From: Marsupella aquatica
Lineage: Eukaryota; Marchantiophyta
Reading direction: 5' to 3'
DNA length: 64,000 nt
Assembly: GCA_973895155.1 (NCBI GenBank)
Contig: OZ316899.1
Coordinates: 15,500,001-15,564,000, forward strand
Shown one piece after another: positions 63,567-64,000 of this stretch. Position numbers and translations under genes: made by a program. The notes under the pieces are model-generated. The model made no database searches. It was not told the DNA's origin and saw nothing but the letters and a program-made list of their open reading frames with translations. Positions within the stretch are counted from its first letter, which is position 1. Every line of letters starts with the position of its first letter.

Positions 63567-63998
63567 TCAAGAAGAGCATCAAGCGCTGCAACTCAATGAT
63601 TCCCACATCCTGCTTCGGTAACTGAGACACCCTTCTCTTGAACTCCCTTAGGAGCTCTTGCGGCCCCTTCAGCTTCTTGTTCTTGTCATTCACCCAATCC
63701 AAGAAGGTAGCCTGCGTGACCCGATCAGCATCCTCCGCTTGGAACTCCTCTTTCATCTTCTGGTCGAAGTCATCCCAACCCTCAGCTGACTCAACGATGG
63801 TCTGCACCATCAAACTCAACTCGTTCTCAACCAGCACCATGAACTCTTTCACGGCTGTCCCTTCGTCCAACTTGTAGATAGCTGCTTTTGTCAAGTAAGA
63901 CTTAAGGTAGCTTGTCACATTTCTCCCATCGAACTGCCCATTCTCTTTTAGAACCTCTTGGAGACACCAAGTAGTTCTATTCGCTTCCCTGTTCGCCC
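63567..63998 (-). pseudogene. gag fragment of another retroelement
   Basis: A minus-strand frame open to the window edge: TTWCLQEVLKENGQFDGRNV, then a helical capsid-like stretch (WDDFDQKMKEEFQAEDADR, FLDWVNDKNKKLKGPQELL, FKRRVSQLPKQDVGIIELQ). The W..F...M.EEF pattern is typical of Retro_gag capsid helices. It stops at the junction with the truncated 3' LTR (63566/63567), so both elements were cut there. The rest lies beyond the window. Confidence 0.65.
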
Positions 63999-64000
63999 TT

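Overview
The window is a stack of nested transposable elements from a large eukaryotic nuclear genome. GT-AG introns, Ty3/gypsy retroelements of plant type, an EDM2-like PHD protein, DUF8039-like modules and an FCP1-like protein of plant type point to the streptophyte (green plant) lineage. A charophyte alga such as Chara is my best guess, but no single-copy host gene is present to prove it.

Main structure, 17.6-63.6 kb: one Ty3/gypsy retroelement ('element A', + strand) with giant LTRs of about 4.7 kb that themselves carry a long open reading frame. The frame starts 115 nt inside the LTR and runs about 1,230 codons: an N-terminal domain shared with other elements here, then a long coiled coil and an acidic tail. 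Element A consists of the 5' LTR (17574-24919), a primer-binding site, gag, NC/protease, RT-RNase H, integrase, a polypurine tract and the 3' LTR (45825-63566, last ~60 bp lost). Four later insertions split it, each recognisable by its target-site duplication (TSD): (1) a 2.6-kb non-autonomous CACTA element in the 5' LTR (20953-23545, 31-bp TIRs, TSD AGT); (2) a 10.7-kb DNA transposon, 'Tn-A', between protease and RT (28251-38989, 15-bp TIRs, TSD GGAGAGGC); (3) an inverted solo copy of the giant LTR (39104-43035, TSD GGACA); (4) a 13.1-kb DNA transposon, 'Tn-B', in the 3' LTR (47538-60595, 26-bp TIRs, TSD AGAA).

Tn-A encodes a spliced ~1,490-aa D-D-E transposase with two zinc fingers, an AT-hook and a PCNA-binding (PIP-box) motif, plus an EDM2-like multi-PHD protein. 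Tn-B carries two divergent transcription units: a ~1,245-codon DUF8039/DUF7869-type transposase pseudogene on the + strand, and on the - strand a multi-exon gene joining a ParB-like domain to an N6/N4-type DNA methyltransferase-like domain, followed by an FCP1-like phosphatase-fold gene. A hyphenated palindromic minisatellite fills Tn-B introns. A ParB-methyltransferase pairing is familiar in phages and bacteria but unusual as a spliced gene inside a eukaryotic transposon, and is the best candidate here for an undescribed system.

Left flank, 1-17.6 kb: a + strand giant LTR (1-2348 plus 7012-8404) holding an inverted solo LTR (2349-7011, TSD TGAGG); a truncated RT-RNase H gene of another gypsy lineage (8405-9033); a probable second family of ORF-bearing LTR (about 9034-13483, followed by a tRNA-Asp-type primer site); a diverged paralogue of the LTR protein (14.1-15.8 kb); and a reversed pol remnant (16.7-17.5 kb). 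Right edge: a reversed gag fragment (63567-63998).

Almost every ORF is interrupted. Most stops look like C-to-T or G-to-A changes (CGA to TGA, CAG to TAG, CAA to TAA, TGG to TAG), as expected for decay of methylated, silenced DNA.
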